Shown one piece after another: positions 42,851 through 55,304 of a stretch of 64,000 bases of DNA. This DNA is from Pseudoalteromonas sp. R3 (GTDB lineage Bacteria > Pseudomonadota > Gammaproteobacteria > Enterobacterales > Alteromonadaceae). The first letter of the stretch is position 1. Each line of letters starts with the position of its first letter. The position numbers and the translations under genes were made by a program. The stretch covers positions 496,001 through 560,000 of the forward strand of contig NZ_CP034835.1 in assembly GCF_004014715.1 (NCBI RefSeq), given 5' to 3'. Below the pieces are notes generated by a model. It made no database searches and was not told where the DNA came from. It saw only the letters and a list, made by a program, of their open reading frames with translations.

Positions 42851-43861
42851 ATGTTTAACGTAGCAATTGTTGGCGCCAGCGGATATAGCGGCGCAGAGCT
42901 GGCCAGTTTGGTGGCCCGCCACCCGGGTTTGAAACTGAGTGGCTGTTATGTGTCAGCACATAGTCTGGATAAAGGGAAATATCTGAGTGAGCTATATCCT
43001 GAACACACAGGTTTACTAGATGTCTCCCTGCTCCCTTTGACGGATGAGACGTTTGCAGACATAGCCGACAGCGATGTCGACTATGTCTGCCTTTGTACTG
43101 ACCATAAAGTCAGCGTAGAGCTGGCTCAGACCTTCCTTAAAATGGGCAAGAAAGTATTCGATTTGTCAGGTGCTTACCGCCTCAAAAGCAGCACGGATTA
43201 TGAACAATACTATGGCTTCAGCCACCCTTACTCACAATGGCTGGACAAAGCGCGTTACGGTCTGGTGGAGTGGTATGGCGGATCACTGAGCGAAGCTCAG
43301 CTGGTGGCGGTACCAGGTTGTTATCCAACTGCCGCTCTGAACGCACTTAAACCGCTTAAACAGGCTGACTTGCTCAGTGACAGCACCATTATCATCAATG
43401 CTGTATCAGGTGTGACCGGTGCGGGCCGTAAAGCCAGCCTCACTACCCATTTTTGTGAGGTATCTTTGGCACCCTATGGTCTGTTTAACCATCGTCATAC
43501 TCCGGAAATTGAGCGTTATCTCGAGCACCCTGTGTTGTTTACGCCGCATTTGGGGAATTTCCCTCGGGGTATTCTGGAAACCATCTATGTCTCACTCAAG
43601 CCGGGCGTTTCAGAGCATCAGGTTGCACAAGCCTATCAGGTGCTGGCAGACGAGCCGTTGATCCGCCTCAAAGGTGCAAACATGCCTTCAATCAAAGGAG
43701 TTGCCAACCGTGCGTATGTTGATATCGGCTGGCAGCAACAGGGGCAGCAACTGATTGTCACAGTGGCCATAGATAATCTATTGAAAGGCGCGGCAGGACA
43801 GGCACTGCAGTGTATGAATCTGGCCAGTCAGTATCCGCATGAACAAGGGTTGATGGGGTAA
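42851..43861 (+). CDS. argC: N-acetyl-gamma-glutamyl-phosphate reductase
   Basis: This 336-residue NADPH enzyme makes N-acetylglutamate semialdehyde from the acyl phosphate, step 3 of arginine synthesis. It starts with VAIVGASGYSGAELA (the nucleotide fold) and has the catalytic Cys in VAVPGCYPTAALNAL. First gene of the argCBFGH operon; argB follows after three bases. The start ATG has a weak ribosome site. Confidence 0.96.
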   Translation: MFNVAIVGASGYSGAELASLVARHPGLKLSGCYVSAHSLDKGKYLSELYPEHTGLLDVSLLPLTDETFADIADSDVDYVCLCTDHKVSVELAQTFLKMGKKVFDLSGAYRLKSSTDYEQYYGFSHPYSQWLDKARYGLVEWYGGSLSEAQLVAVPGCYPTAALNALKPLKQADLLSDSTIIINAVSGVTGAGRKASLTTHFCEVSLAPYGLFNHRHTPEIERYLEHPVLFTPHLGNFPRGILETIYVSLKPGVSEHQVAQAYQVLADEPLIRLKGANMPSIKGVANRAYVDIGWQQQGQQLIVTVAIDNLLKGAAGQALQCMNLASQYPHEQGLMG

Positions 43862-43864
43862 CTT

Positions 43865-44647
43865 ATGACAGATAAAAAAATTTGGGTGATTAAACTGGGT
43901 GGTGCAGTGCTTAACTCAGAGCACGCCGCCCATGACTTATTCAAAGCACTTTATTTATTAGCGCAACAAGACAGCACGCACGACTTTGTGGTGGTCCACG
44001 GTGGTGGTGCTTTGGTAGACAGCTGGTTGAGTGATGCCGGGTTTGCCACTGCCAAGCATCAGGGGTTACGGATCAGCCCTAAAGAGCAAATGCCGTATAT
44101 TGTTGGTGCGCTTGCGGGGTGTGCAAACAAGCAGTTAATGGCTCAGGCAATCACGGCGGGTTTAAACCCCGTTGGGATCAGCTTATATGAAGCGGGCCTG
44201 ATGGCTTCGCAAAAGCTTAAGGCGCTGGGACAAGTTGGTAGTTGTGAGCCGCATCATGAAAGCTTGGTCCCCGATCTGCTGGCAACCGGCAGATTGCCGC
44301 TGGTGAGTTCAATTGGCATAGGCGCAGATGGTGCGCTGTTTAATGTCAACGCGGATGAAGCGGCGGCTGCGCTGGCACATCAGCTGGGCGGCGAACTGAT
44401 CTTTATGACCGATGTTGAAGCGGTCCTGGACGGTGCTGGCCAACCACTGGCGCAGCTAAATAGTGAGCAGATAGAACAACTGATAGCACAGAAGGTGATT
44501 GTGGGCGGGATGGAGGTCAAAGTTAAGACCAGTCTTCACGCTGCCCGACATTTACGACGTGGGGTGTACATCTCCAGCTGGCAAAAGCCAGACAACTTGG
44601 TTGCCCTGATAGCCGGGCAGCACGTCGGTACTCACATTTTACCTTAG
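43865..44647 (+). CDS. argB: Acetylglutamate kinase
   Basis: This 260-residue kinase phosphorylates N-acetylglutamate. It has the N-terminal WVIKLGGAVL, VVVHGGGALVD (substrate loop), and FNVNADEAAAALAHQL near the ATP site. It lacks the N-terminal helix found in arginine-inhibited hexameric forms, so feedback probably acts elsewhere. It is packed between argC and argF. Confidence 0.95.
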   Translation: MTDKKIWVIKLGGAVLNSEHAAHDLFKALYLLAQQDSTHDFVVVHGGGALVDSWLSDAGFATAKHQGLRISPKEQMPYIVGALAGCANKQLMAQAITAGLNPVGISLYEAGLMASQKLKALGQVGSCEPHHESLVPDLLATGRLPLVSSIGIGADGALFNVNADEAAAALAHQLGGELIFMTDVEAVLDGAGQPLAQLNSEQIEQLIAQKVIVGGMEVKVKTSLHAARHLRRGVYISSWQKPDNLVALIAGQHVGTHILP

Positions 44648-44655
44648 GAAGCCTT

Positions 44656-45576
44656 ATGTCGACTCACTTTATTACCGGTCTGGAATTTGATAAAAGCCAG
44701 GCTCTGAAACTCCTTGCCCTGGCAAGTGATATCAAACAGCAGCCACAGGAATTTGCACATGCTTTGGCGGGCAAATCTGTGGTCACTTTATTCGAAAAAC
44801 CCAGCCTCAGAACCCGCTTGTCGTTCGACATTGGTATCAACAAGCTCGGTGGCCATGCGGTCTATCTGGATCAGCAAAACGGCGCAATGGGCAGTCGTGA
44901 ATCCGTGCAGGATTTTGCGCTGAACATTGCCACCTGGGCCGATGCATTGGTAGCGCGTGTTTCTTCCCATCATACCCTGGAGGTGCTGGCGGAGCATTCT
45001 GATATTCCGGTGGTGAACAGCCTGTGTGACCTCTATCACCCATGTCAGGCGCTTGCAGACTTTCTGACTTTGCAGGAAGTATTTGGCGATGTTAGTCAGA
45101 TCAAACTGGCTTATCTGGGTGAGGGAAACAATGTGTGCCAATCTTTATTGCTGCTGGCAGCAACGCTGGGAGCAGATTTTGTCGCTGTGTGTCCTAAAGG
45201 GCATTCGCCTGATGCGCAAATAGTAAAACAGGCAGAGCAAATCGCCGCAGTGAATGGTGCATCTGTGCTGATCAGTGACCGTATTGAAGCCGCAGCCGGT
45301 GCGAATGCTTTGTACACAGACACTTGGGTGTCTATGGGCAGCGATACTTCACTGGAGCAGGCAAAAACCACCTTTATGCCGTATCAGCTTAATCAAACAC
45401 TACTCGAGCAAACCGGGGCCAGCACAGTGCTGCATTGCCAGCCTGCGCACCGGGGCTATGAGATCACCTCAGAGGTGATGGACGGCCCTAAAGCGCGGAT
45501 CCTGCAACAGGCAGAAAACCGTATGCACGCACAAAATGCCCTGTTACTGGCGCTTATGAACAAGCAGCTCGTCTGA
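44656..45576 (+). CDS. argF: Ornithine carbamoyltransferase
   Basis: This 306-residue enzyme joins ornithine and carbamoyl phosphate to give citrulline. The carbamoyl phosphate site reads EKPSLRTRLSF, followed by HHTLEVLAEHSDIPVVNSLCDLYHPCQ (the HPxQ motif). TDTWVSMG and VLHCQPAHRGYEI complete the substrate site. It starts eight bases after argB. Confidence 0.95.
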   Translation: MSTHFITGLEFDKSQALKLLALASDIKQQPQEFAHALAGKSVVTLFEKPSLRTRLSFDIGINKLGGHAVYLDQQNGAMGSRESVQDFALNIATWADALVARVSSHHTLEVLAEHSDIPVVNSLCDLYHPCQALADFLTLQEVFGDVSQIKLAYLGEGNNVCQSLLLLAATLGADFVAVCPKGHSPDAQIVKQAEQIAAVNGASVLISDRIEAAAGANALYTDTWVSMGSDTSLEQAKTTFMPYQLNQTLLEQTGASTVLHCQPAHRGYEITSEVMDGPKARILQQAENRMHAQNALLLALMNKQLV

Positions 45577-45610
45577 GCTAACAAGATTTAAGTATTAAGG
45601 TAAAAATATC

Positions 45611-46825
45611 ATGAAAAATATCAAAAAAGTCGTTCTGGCATACTCTGGTGGTCTGGATACGTCGGCTATTGTGCCCTGGTTAAAAGAAAATTACGGCTGT
45701 GAAGTTGTTGCGTTTGTGGCCGATGTCGGGCAAGGGGATGAAGAGCTTCAGGGGGTAGAAGAAAAAGCGCTTGCATCCGGCGCCAGTGAATGCCACATCG
45801 TCGATCTGAAAGCCGAGCTGGTCAGTGAGTACATATACCCGACTTTGCAAAGCGGTGCGGTATACGAAGGGACTTATTTGTTGGGCACTTCCATGGCGCG
45901 GCCAATTATCGCCAAAGCACAGGTTGAGGTCGCTCGCAAAGTAGGTGCGGATGCGCTGTCTCACGGTTGTACCGGAAAAGGCAATGATCAGGTGCGTTTT
46001 GAATCTTGCTTTGCCGCACTTGCGCCTGATCTTGAGGTGATCGCGCCATGGCGTGAGTGGTCGTTGTCGAGTCGGGAATCCTTGCTGGACTATCTTGCCG
46101 AGCGCAATATCCCGTGTGCAGCATCCGCAACCAAAATCTATAGCCGTGATGCTAACGCCTGGCATATCTCTCACGAAGGTGGCGAACTGGAAGATCCCTG
46201 GAATCAGCCCAGCGATCAGGTTTGGACCTGGACGGTATCACCTGAGCAGGCGCCCAATGAAGCGGAACTGGTCAGTGTACAGATTGAGTCCGGTCAGGTA
46301 GTGGCGGTGAATGGCCAAAACCTCAGCCCTTATCATTGCCTGCTGACGCTCAACGAAATTGCTGCCAAACATGGTGTAGGTCGCATTGATATTGTTGAAA
46401 ACCGTTTGGTGGGGATGAAGTCGCGGGGCTGTTACGAAACCCCGGGAGGCACTGTTATGGTGGCGGCGCTTCAGGCCATTGATGAGTTGGTTCTGGACAA
46501 AGCCAGTCGTAAATGGAAAGAAACTGTGGCCAGTGAGTTTGCCCACTTAGTATATGACGGACGTTGGTTCACGCCGTTGAAAGATTCGTTACTGGCCGCG
46601 GCCCAGTCACTGGCTCAGGTGGCTACGGGGGAGGTGGTCCTGAAGCTGTATAAAGGTCAGGTCAGCGCGGTGCAAAAACGCTCGGTAAACAGCTTGTACA
46701 GCGAAGATTTTGCGACTTTCGGAGAGGACGATGTGTATGATCAGTCTCATGCCGAAGGCTTTATCCGTTTGTTCTCGTTGTCGAGTCGCATTGCAGCACT
46801 GAACAAACAAAAGTCAGTTAAATAA
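45611..46825 (+). CDS. argG: Argininosuccinate synthase
   Basis: This 404-residue ATP enzyme joins citrulline and aspartate. [14 protein letters not shown] (the PP-loop) opens the chain, and [18 protein letters not shown] and SAGG-like substrate loops follow. It is the standard short form of the enzyme. It follows argF by 34 bases with AAGG upstream. Confidence 0.96.
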   Translation: MKNIKKVVLAYSGGLDTSAIVPWLKENYGCEVVAFVADVGQGDEELQGVEEKALASGASECHIVDLKAELVSEYIYPTLQSGAVYEGTYLLGTSMARPIIAKAQVEVARKVGADALSHGCTGKGNDQVRFESCFAALAPDLEVIAPWREWSLSSRESLLDYLAERNIPCAASATKIYSRDANAWHISHEGGELEDPWNQPSDQVWTWTVSPEQAPNEAELVSVQIESGQVVAVNGQNLSPYHCLLTLNEIAAKHGVGRIDIVENRLVGMKSRGCYETPGGTVMVAALQAIDELVLDKASRKWKETVASEFAHLVYDGRWFTPLKDSLLAAAQSLAQVATGEVVLKLYKGQVSAVQKRSVNSLYSEDFATFGEDDVYDQSHAEGFIRLFSLSSRIAALNKQKSVK

Positions 46826-46849
46826 CGGTGATCAGAGGAGTAAAGTAAC

Positions 46850-48715
46850 ATGGCACTGTGGGGTGGACGCTTTTCGTCTGGGCCGGATGCGGCCTTCAAA
46901 CAATTTAATGATTCCTTGCCGTTTGACTACCAACTGGCTGAGCAGGATATTGTCGGTTCGATTGCCTGGGCGGGCGCGCTCAAACAGGTGCAAGTCCTCA
47001 ATGAAGATGAACACGCTCAACTGGTTGCCGCTTTGCAAGCGTTACTAGACGAGGCCAGTGCGGATCCGGATGCCATTGCCACGGCAGGGTATGAAGACAT
47101 TCATTCTTATGTTGAGGCGCGTCTGATTGATAAAGTCGGCGATCTGGGCAAAAAGCTGCACACAGGTCGTAGCCGTAATGATCAGGTAGCCACCGACTTT
47201 CGTTTATGGTGTCGTGACAGTGCTTACAAAATCCTTGAAGCGCTGGATATGTTAAAAGCGGCTTTTGTTGCTTTAGCCCAGCGAGAACTTGGCACGATTT
47301 TACCCGGTTACACCCACTTGCAACGGGCACAGCCAGTGCTATTTAGTCACTGGTGTATGGCCTATGTAGAAATGCTGGAGCGCGATACATCACGTTTGCA
47401 GGATGCGGTAACACGCTTAAATGAATGCCCGCTTGGCAGCGGTGCACTGGCAGGTACCGCCTATGATATCGACAGGGAGCAGCTGGCTGCTGAGCTGAAG
47501 TTTAGCTGTGCCACGCGCAATAGCCTGGATGCGGTATCTGACAGAGATTTTGTGCTGGAGTTACTCAGCTGTGCGTCTATTTCCATGTTGCATTTGTCAC
47601 GTCTTGCCGAGGATATGATTTTTTATAACTCTGGCGAGGCCGGCTTTATTGAGCTGGGAGATAATGTGACATCCGGCTCCTCTTTAATGCCGCAAAAGAA
47701 AAACCCCGATGCCCTGGAGTTGATCCGGGGTAAAACCGGCCGTGTGTTTGGGGCTTTCAGCGCCATGATGATGACATTAAAAGCACTGCCGCTGGCCTAC
47801 AACAAAGATATGCAGGAAGACAAAGAAGGCGTATTCGATGCCATGCCAACCTGGCTGGCAGCGTTGCATATGGCACAGTCCTGTATCGAAAGCGTTAAGG
47901 TCAATGGCGAAAAAACCAAACAGGCAGCGCAGGGCGGACATGCAAATGCTACTGAGCTGGCAGATTACCTTGTGGCAAAAGGGATCCCGTTCCGTGAAGG
48001 GCACCATATTGTTGGTCAGTTGGTACAACTGGCGTTGAGCGAGGGTAAAAACCTCGAAGATCTGAGTCTGGCTCAATTTCAGTCTGTGTGTGCGCAGATC
48101 GACCAGGATGTCTACCCGGTATTGCAACTGGATGCTTGTATTGCGGCACGCAGCGCCAAAGGGGGAACCTCTTTACAGCAAGTGTCAGCGGCCATCAGTG
48201 CAGTGAAAAAAAAACAGCAAATCACGGTTCGTGATGCCACGTTAAACGATGTAGAAGCCATTGCCGGACTGATCCAATACTGGGCTAAGGTAGGTGAAAA
48301 CCTGCCCCGAGCCAAAAGCGATATGATCCACAGTATCAATGAGTTTGCTGTAACTGAGGTGAATGGCAAGGTGACTGGCTGTGCATCACTGTACATTTAT
48401 GACACGGGTCTGGCCGAGATCCGTTCACTCGGGGTCGACCCCTCGGTGCAGGTGAAAGGCCAGGGGCAGTTGCTGGTATCGCATTTACTGGATAAAGCCA
48501 AACGCCTGGCACTGAAGCGGGTTATCGTATTGACTCGAGTTCCCGGCTTTTTCGATAAGCAGGGCTTTAGTGGATGTAATAAGGAAAGTCTTCCTGAAAA
48601 AGTGATGAAAGACTGTGAGCTGTGCTTACGTAAAAACAACTGTGATGAAGTAGCGATGGAATTTATGTTGCAGGTAGCGGAACCTGCGCGTATTCCCTGC
48701 CAGTTTGTGGCCTGA
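46850..48715 (+). CDS. argH: Argininosuccinate lyase fused to an N-acetyltransferase domain, ArgH(A)
   Basis: This 621-residue protein has two parts. Residues 1 to ~460 are argininosuccinate lyase, which releases arginine and fumarate, with [14 protein letters not shown] and the signature [12 protein letters not shown]. Residues ~463-610 form a GNAT acyltransferase domain ([18 protein letters not shown]), which supplies N-acetylglutamate synthase activity. The fusion is known in Alteromonadales, Vibrio and Moritella. It explains why no separate argA is seen here. It ends the operon, before a strong terminator. Confidence 0.95.
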   Translation: MALWGGRFSSGPDAAFKQFNDSLPFDYQLAEQDIVGSIAWAGALKQVQVLNEDEHAQLVAALQALLDEASADPDAIATAGYEDIHSYVEARLIDKVGDLGKKLHTGRSRNDQVATDFRLWCRDSAYKILEALDMLKAAFVALAQRELGTILPGYTHLQRAQPVLFSHWCMAYVEMLERDTSRLQDAVTRLNECPLGSGALAGTAYDIDREQLAAELKFSCATRNSLDAVSDRDFVLELLSCASISMLHLSRLAEDMIFYNSGEAGFIELGDNVTSGSSLMPQKKNPDALELIRGKTGRVFGAFSAMMMTLKALPLAYNKDMQEDKEGVFDAMPTWLAALHMAQSCIESVKVNGEKTKQAAQGGHANATELADYLVAKGIPFREGHHIVGQLVQLALSEGKNLEDLSLAQFQSVCAQIDQDVYPVLQLDACIAARSAKGGTSLQQVSAAISAVKKKQQITVRDATLNDVEAIAGLIQYWAKVGENLPRAKSDMIHSINEFAVTEVNGKVTGCASLYIYDTGLAEIRSLGVDPSVQVKGQGQLLVSHLLDKAKRLALKRVIVLTRVPGFFDKQGFSGCNKESLPEKVMKDCELCLRKNNCDEVAMEFMLQVAEPARIPCQFVA

Positions 48716-48729
48716 ACCCACTGTTTAGC

Positions 48730-48757
48730 TAAAGCGCCTGGTTGGGCGCTTTATTTT
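48730..48757 (+). terminator. Terminator of the arginine operon
   Basis: The stem TAAAGCGCC pairs with GGCGCTTTA around a short loop and continues to ATTTTAAT, 15 bases after the argH stop. The stem could also serve the convergent minus-strand gene. Confidence 0.8.
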
Positions 48758-48759
48758 AA

Positions 48760-50636
<1,877 letters not shown>

Positions 50637-50725
50637 TTATCAAGCTTGCAGCACAATATCACTGGTCTGATTTCAAAATGAAAATTTAATGTTATTCCCA
50701 TTTAGTGCTATTTTCACTGTGCGTT

Positions 50726-50741
50726 ATAACCGAACGGTCAT
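50726..50741. promoter_or_regulatory. Candidate autoregulatory operator of the TetR-family gene
   Basis: AT-A-ACCG-AA-CGGT-C-AT is a dyad about 40 bases before the TetR-family start. ACCG/CGGT arms are common in TetR operators. The site could also overlap the coaD promoter. The match is by eye. Confidence 0.4.
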
Positions 50742-50779
50742 TATTGCCTCATTAATTACGTGTTATCAGAGAACCGAAT

Positions 50780-51436
50780 ATGAACACCAAGGAAAAAATT
50801 ATTCGTACCAGCATCGCCTTATTTAACTTACATGGCGAGCGAACAATCACTACTAATCACATCGCTTCTAACATGGGGATCAGTCCCGGTAATCTGTATT
50901 ACCACTTTAAAAACAAAGAAGACATTATTCGCAATATTTTTGCCCTATACAGTGAGCACCTGAGTACCCATTTTAAGCCGTTAGCAGCCCACGATGAACC
51001 GGTTGAGCAACTGACTCAGTATCTGGATTCGCTGTTTGAACTGATGTGGCGTTATCATTTTTTCTATGACAACCTGAATGATATCTTGGCGCGCGATGAT
51101 GTGCTGAAAAAAGACTATATCGCCTTTCAGGCACGGCTATTCGAGCAAGTGAAAGCGGTCGTTCTTGGTTTGCGCGAGGTGGATGTGATTGCCATCAGTG
51201 ACGACGATGCCAATGAGTTAGCACATATGCTAAAAATGGTGGTGAGCTTTTGGACGCCCTATGTTAAAGCGCGCAGAATGACTGGCGTGTTAGAACAACA
51301 GGATATCTATAATGGCATTGTGAAGGTATTAATGTTGTTTAAACCTTATGCCACTGCGCTCAGCCGGGACAAAATCGAACAACTACAACAGCACTACCAG
51401 GCAATGGCAGACGCCGCATTGCCCAGTATTGCCTGA
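50780..51436 (+). CDS. TetR-family transcriptional regulator
   Basis: This 218-residue regulator has an N-terminal helix-turn-helix (about residues 6-52), with TITTNHIASNMGISPGNLYYHFKNKEDII. The C-terminal ligand domain is helical and unlike well-known types. GAGAACC precedes the ATG. It is divergent from coaD and has no obvious target gene beside it. The family is certain; the ligand is not. Confidence 0.92.
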   Translation: MNTKEKIIRTSIALFNLHGERTITTNHIASNMGISPGNLYYHFKNKEDIIRNIFALYSEHLSTHFKPLAAHDEPVEQLTQYLDSLFELMWRYHFFYDNLNDILARDDVLKKDYIAFQARLFEQVKAVVLGLREVDVIAISDDDANELAHMLKMVVSFWTPYVKARRMTGVLEQQDIYNGIVKVLMLFKPYATALSRDKIEQLQQHYQAMADAALPSIA

Positions 51437-51562
51437 GCCCACACACCAGAAAAAGCTGGTTATCCTCTGTATATTTCCTAGTCTTTAATAAGTCTGCTAT
51501 AATCGCGCGCCCGTTGTCGGCGCGCCAATTGCGCATTCATGTCCAAACCAAGAGTGACTTCT

Positions 51563-53019
51563 ATGTTTAAATTTATCGTCAAACTGCACCCCGAAATCGT
51601 GATCAAAAGTAAATCGGTTCGCAAACGTTTTACTATGGTACTCGAGCGTAACATCAAACTGGTGCTATGCCGCTTTGATGAAAAAGTGACGGTAAAAATA
51701 ACTGGGACAATATTACGGTAGTGACGCACAGTGAAGATCCTGCAATTCGCAAAGCCTTCATCAGTGGCCTTGGCCGCATCCCAGGTATTGTTCAGTTTCT
51801 GGAAGTACAGGAAACCACTTTTGAAACCCTGGACGACATTTATCAAAAAGCCTTACCTCTGGTTGGCCCGCAGATCGAAAACAAGACTTTTTGTGTGCGC
51901 GTTAAGCGCCAGGGCAATCATGACTTTACCTCCGGTGATGTAGAAAGATATGTCGGCGGTGGTCTGAACCAGCATGTACCGGGAGCTCGCGTACAGCTAC
52001 GCAAACCCGATGTGACGGTTAAGATTGAGGTAAAAGGCGACCGAGCCTATATCGTAACGACTAAACACCTGGGCATGGGTGGTTTCCCACTGCCAACTCA
52101 GGAAGATGTATTGTCTTTGATGTCGGGTGGCTTTGACTCTGGTGTGGCCAGCTACCAGATGATCCGCAAAGGTGCGAGAACCCACTTTCTGTTCTTTAAC
52201 TTAGGTGGCGCTGCGCACGAGATAGGTGTAAAGCAGGTCAGCCACTATTTGTGGAAACAATACAGCTCAACCCATAAAGTACGCTTTATTACCGTTGACT
52301 TTGAACCTGTGGTCGCCGAGATCCTGGAAAACATTGAAAGTAGCCAGATGGGTGTGGTGCTGAAGCGTATGATGATGCGCGCAGGTTCTGCTGTGGCAGA
52401 GCGATTTGGTATTCAGGCTTTGGTAACCGGTGAGTGTATTGGTCAGGTGTCCAGCCAGACACTGGCAAACCTCAACGTCATTGACCGCGTCACCGAGACA
52501 CTGATCTTACGTCCTCTGATCCAATATGATAAAGAAGAGATTATTCGTATTGCGCGCCAGATTGGCACTTGTGAAATGGCGGAGTCCATGCCTGAGTACT
52601 GTGGCGTGATTTCGAAAAAGCCGACGGTTAAGGCCAAGTTGGAAAAAATCGAGGCCGAAGAAAGTAAGTTTGACTTTGATGTGCTGGACACTGTGGTAGA
52701 AAATGCCGTTGTGAAAGACATTCGTGAGATTGAAGCAGAAGCGAAAGAAGAAGTTAAAGAAGCGGAGAATGTCAGCGAGTTACCGGAAGGCGCTGTTGTG
52801 GTTGATATTCGCTCACCGGAAGAAGAAGATGCCGATCCATTAGAATTGGATGGTATTGAAGTGATCCATTTGCCATTTTTCCGTCTTGCCACCAAGTTTG
52901 GTGATTTACCACAAGACAAAGACTACTACCTGTACTGCAGTAAAGGTGTGATGAGTCAGTTACAAGCCTTGATCCTACATGAAAACGGCTTTGCTAACGT
53001 CAGAGTTTATCGTCCATAG
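51563..53019 (+). CDS. thiI: tRNA 4-thiouridine synthase / thiazole sulfur carrier ThiI, frameshifted in this sequence
   Basis: Two frames form one ThiI of about 485 residues. The first (from ATG 51563) reads [21 protein letters not shown]. It is lost at the A5 run (51694-51698) and resumes as [21 protein letters not shown]. An extra A restores an exact reading. Domains in order are the ferredoxin-like/THUMP RNA-binding part, the PP-loop ATPase ([15 protein letters not shown]), and a C-terminal rhodanese domain with its catalytic Cys in [16 protein letters not shown]. It thiolates U8 in tRNA and supplies sulfur for thiamine. Sequence error is likelier than real loss. Confidence 0.9.
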
Positions 53020-53039
53020 TACAGCCCTGATCTCTACCC

Positions 53040-53068
53040 TGGCTGAGCAAAGCACTGATGCTCAGCCA
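53040..53068. terminator. 10-bp hairpin between thiI and panE
   Basis: TGGCTGAGCA and TGCTCAGCCA form a perfect stem around a 9-base loop between convergent genes, with the panE stop inside an arm. No T-tract is present on either strand, so it is a weak or non-standard terminator. Confidence 0.45.
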
Positions 53069-53985
53069 ATTCCTGCTGTATTTTCCACCGGGTGTAACGC
53101 TCGCACGCTGGCTAATAAATTCATATTGTGTGGCACGGATAATCCATATTGATTTGCCAGTTCAACAATGTAACCACACATCGCATCTATCTCCGTACGT
53201 CTTTGATGTTTTACGTCCTGAGCCATAGACGAAAAGTTGTCGGCGGTAAGCGTCATAACCTGATATGCCCGATGTAGCTCTTCATGTAGTTTAAGAGGTA
53301 CACCAACATGGTTGGCAACGGTACATGCCTCACTCAGTACTCCCAAAACTTTCGACGCATAACAGGGGGCGCGCAGGCGACCATTTTTCAGTCCGCTAAG
53401 AGCACTGAGAGGATTAATAGCCAGGTTAACGCACAGCTTCTGCCAGCGTAGTCGCGCAATATCGTCGGACAATTGTGCAGGAACAAGGTGAGGGCTTATC
53501 AAAGTGTCAAACAGCGATGAAGCTCGCTGTTGAGCCGCCGTGTTACAGGGGCCAAAGACACTTAAACCCGGGCCGGTGAACGCGACGGTGTTGGCGTCGG
53601 GTTTCCAGCCTCCCATACTGGTGGACAGAAAAAAGAGCCCCTGTTGAACAGATAGCTCAGCGGTAACTGGCTCAAGTGCCTGTATCCCGTTATGGCTGAA
53701 AATAACATTGGCCCCCGGGCTCAGGTGCGGCCTGAGCGCAGCAAATGCCGCGCTTAGTTGATACGATTTAACGGGAACGATGCATAAATCTATGCGGATA
53801 CCCTGCTTTGCCAGTTCCTGCCAGCTCAGGCACTTGACCTCAAGAGGACGAGTGCATTCGGCATGTTGAGCAAAAACGGTCTGTGTTGGCGACCTTGTGA
53901 TCAGTGTGACAGAGTAGGTTTGTGCCAGTCGCTCAGCCAGTAGTAAACCGACCGCCCCTTTGCCAACAATGAATAATTCAGGCAT
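53062..53985 (-). CDS. panE: 2-dehydropantoate 2-reductase
   Basis: This 307-residue NADPH enzyme makes pantoate for CoA synthesis. The start LFIVGKGAVGLLLAERL is the nucleotide-binding motif, and the C-terminal domain has WQKLCVNLAINPLSAL (Lys and Asn of the active site) and RRTEIDAMCGYIVELA. It overlaps the VanZ-like gene by eight bases. Its homology is clear, though ketopantoate-reductase relatives can act on other keto acids. Confidence 0.88.
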   Translation of the reverse strand: MPELFIVGKGAVGLLLAERLAQTYSVTLITRSPTQTVFAQHAECTRPLEVKCLSWQELAKQGIRIDLCIVPVKSYQLSAAFAALRPHLSPGANVIFSHNGIQALEPVTAELSVQQGLFFLSTSMGGWKPDANTVAFTGPGLSVFGPCNTAAQQRASSLFDTLISPHLVPAQLSDDIARLRWQKLCVNLAINPLSALSGLKNGRLRAPCYASKVLGVLSEACTVANHVGVPLKLHEELHRAYQVMTLTADNFSSMAQDVKHQRRTEIDAMCGYIVELANQYGLSVPHNMNLLASVRALHPVENTAGIG

Positions 53986-54343
53986 AGCGTTTTCCGGTTT
54001 TACGGCAGTAAACCCAGTAAATAAAGAAGTAGCTTAAGGCACCTGCAATGTCAGCGATAAAATCCCCCCATGAAGCTTGTCGGTATGGCAAAGAATCCTG
54101 CATCAATTCAATTCCCGCCCCGTAGAATGTCAGGAGCATAAGGTGAAACCAGATCCGAAACCTGAATGCATGATGAGAGAAAAAAGCCAAGACAAAAAAC
54201 ACGCCAAAATGTGCAACCTTATCCGCGTGAGCGAATTTCACAATTTGATTGGCCTGAATTTCTTTAGCGAATAGAAAAGTGCATACAGCCAGAGAGAGTA
54301 ACAACAGGCATTGATAAAGTCGGCGTGCCACAAATACTTCCAA
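53978..54343 (-). CDS. VanZ-like membrane protein
   Basis: This 121-residue protein has about four hydrophobic helices and ends in a short basic tail. HADKVAHFGVFFVLAFFSHH and the later ASWGDFIADIAGALSYF are typical of VanZ-like proteins. Function is not known for most members; VanZ itself gives teicoplanin resistance. It precedes panE with an eight-base overlap. Confidence 0.8.
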   Translation of the reverse strand: MEVFVARRLYQCLLLLSLAVCTFLFAKEIQANQIVKFAHADKVAHFGVFFVLAFFSHHAFRFRIWFHLMLLTFYGAGIELMQDSLPYRQASWGDFIADIAGALSYFFIYWVYCRKTGKRYA

Positions 54344-54500
54344 ATCATCAGGGATTAAAAGGCCAGTATATCACCGAAATCTGAAAATAGGATGAAGCAG
54401 AGACTGTCAGTTCCAAATATGAAAACGAGCGATGAGAGTGTAGTCGCGTCGCAGCCTTTGGGTTGCTATAATCCGGAAAAACATTATCCAGGAGCTAGAT

Positions 54501-54983
54501 ATGCCTTCTTTTGACATTGTGTCTGAAATTGATATGACTGAAGCGAGAAACACAGTTGATAACGCGGATCGTGAACTGAGCACGCGTTTTGACTTTCGTG
54601 GTGTAGAAGCGTCGTTTGAGCTGAAAGACGAAGTGATCACGTTAAAAAGTGAATCTGAGCAGCAAGTAATGCAATTATTTGACATGCTGGTAGGCAAAGC
54701 CGCAAAGCGTGGTCTGGACGTGGCCAGCTTTGAGCTGAAAGACGTTGAAAAGTCGGGTAAGTATGTGTCACGTAAAGTGATGCTTAAACAGGGGATCGAC
54801 AAAGACATGGCGAAGAAAGTGGTTAAGGCCATCAAAGATTCTAAGATTAAGGTACAGGCGTCTATTCAGGGTGAAACCGTGCGTGTTACTGGCAAGAAGC
54901 GTGACGATCTGCAGGAAACCATGCAGCTGATCCGCGGCGCTGAGCTGGGTCAGCCTTTCCAGTTTAAAAACTTCCGAGATTAA
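54501..54983 (+). CDS. yajQ: YajQ-family nucleotide-binding protein (DUF520)
   Basis: This 160-residue protein starts with [21 protein letters not shown], followed by [19 protein letters not shown] and the C-terminal [22 protein letters not shown], all typical of YajQ. Members bind nucleotides and, in Xanthomonas, cyclic di-GMP. The protein is cytoplasmic. CAGGAG precedes the ATG. It is a single-gene unit, with a hairpin downstream. Confidence 0.95.
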   Translation: MPSFDIVSEIDMTEARNTVDNADRELSTRFDFRGVEASFELKDEVITLKSESEQQVMQLFDMLVGKAAKRGLDVASFELKDVEKSGKYVSRKVMLKQGIDKDMAKKVVKAIKDSKIKVQASIQGETVRVTGKKRDDLQETMQLIRGAELGQPFQFKNFRD

Positions 54984-55009
54984 CCTCTCAGCTTACCTTC
55001 TTACATCTG

Positions 55010-55041
55010 GCATGCTAAATATTACCTGTGTTTTAGCATGC
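55010..55041 (+). terminator. Hairpin after yajQ
   Basis: GCATGCTAAA and TTTAGCATGC form a perfect 10-bp stem around a 12-base loop, 26 bases after the yajQ stop. A T-tract is lacking, but its position suggests transcription end or pause before the riboswitch. Confidence 0.5.
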
Positions 55042-55096
55042 TAGACGTCCATTGATTTTTGTTCTCAAATCTCCGACAATAGCGCCAACTTTTCAG

Positions 55097-55252
55097 GGTG
55101 TCAGATCAGGAGCCTGGAGTCTCTCAAAGATCTGAATAATCGGGAAGCTGGTGACTGCCTATGGAGTCGGTAATAGTCCAGCACTGCCCCCGCAACGGTG
55201 AACCTATGACAGTCCTTCCTGCTGTTACAGGTAAGTCCGGAAACCGGCCCTG
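55097..55252 (+). promoter_or_regulatory. Cobalamin (adenosylcobalamin) riboswitch upstream of btuB
   Basis: The leader carries the hallmark blocks in order: GGGAAGCTGGTG (55142-55153), then CCAGCACTGCCCCCGCAACG around 55178-55197 (the B12 box), and AAGTCCGGAAACCGGCC (55233-55249). It lies 52 bases before the btuB start, as in E. coli. Binding of the cofactor should block translation or transcription of the receptor. The boundaries are approximate. Confidence 0.93.
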
Positions 55253-55304
55253 AAACACACTCAATAGTTGTAGTTCACGCGGTGGGCGTGGATCAGGGGA
55301 ACTC

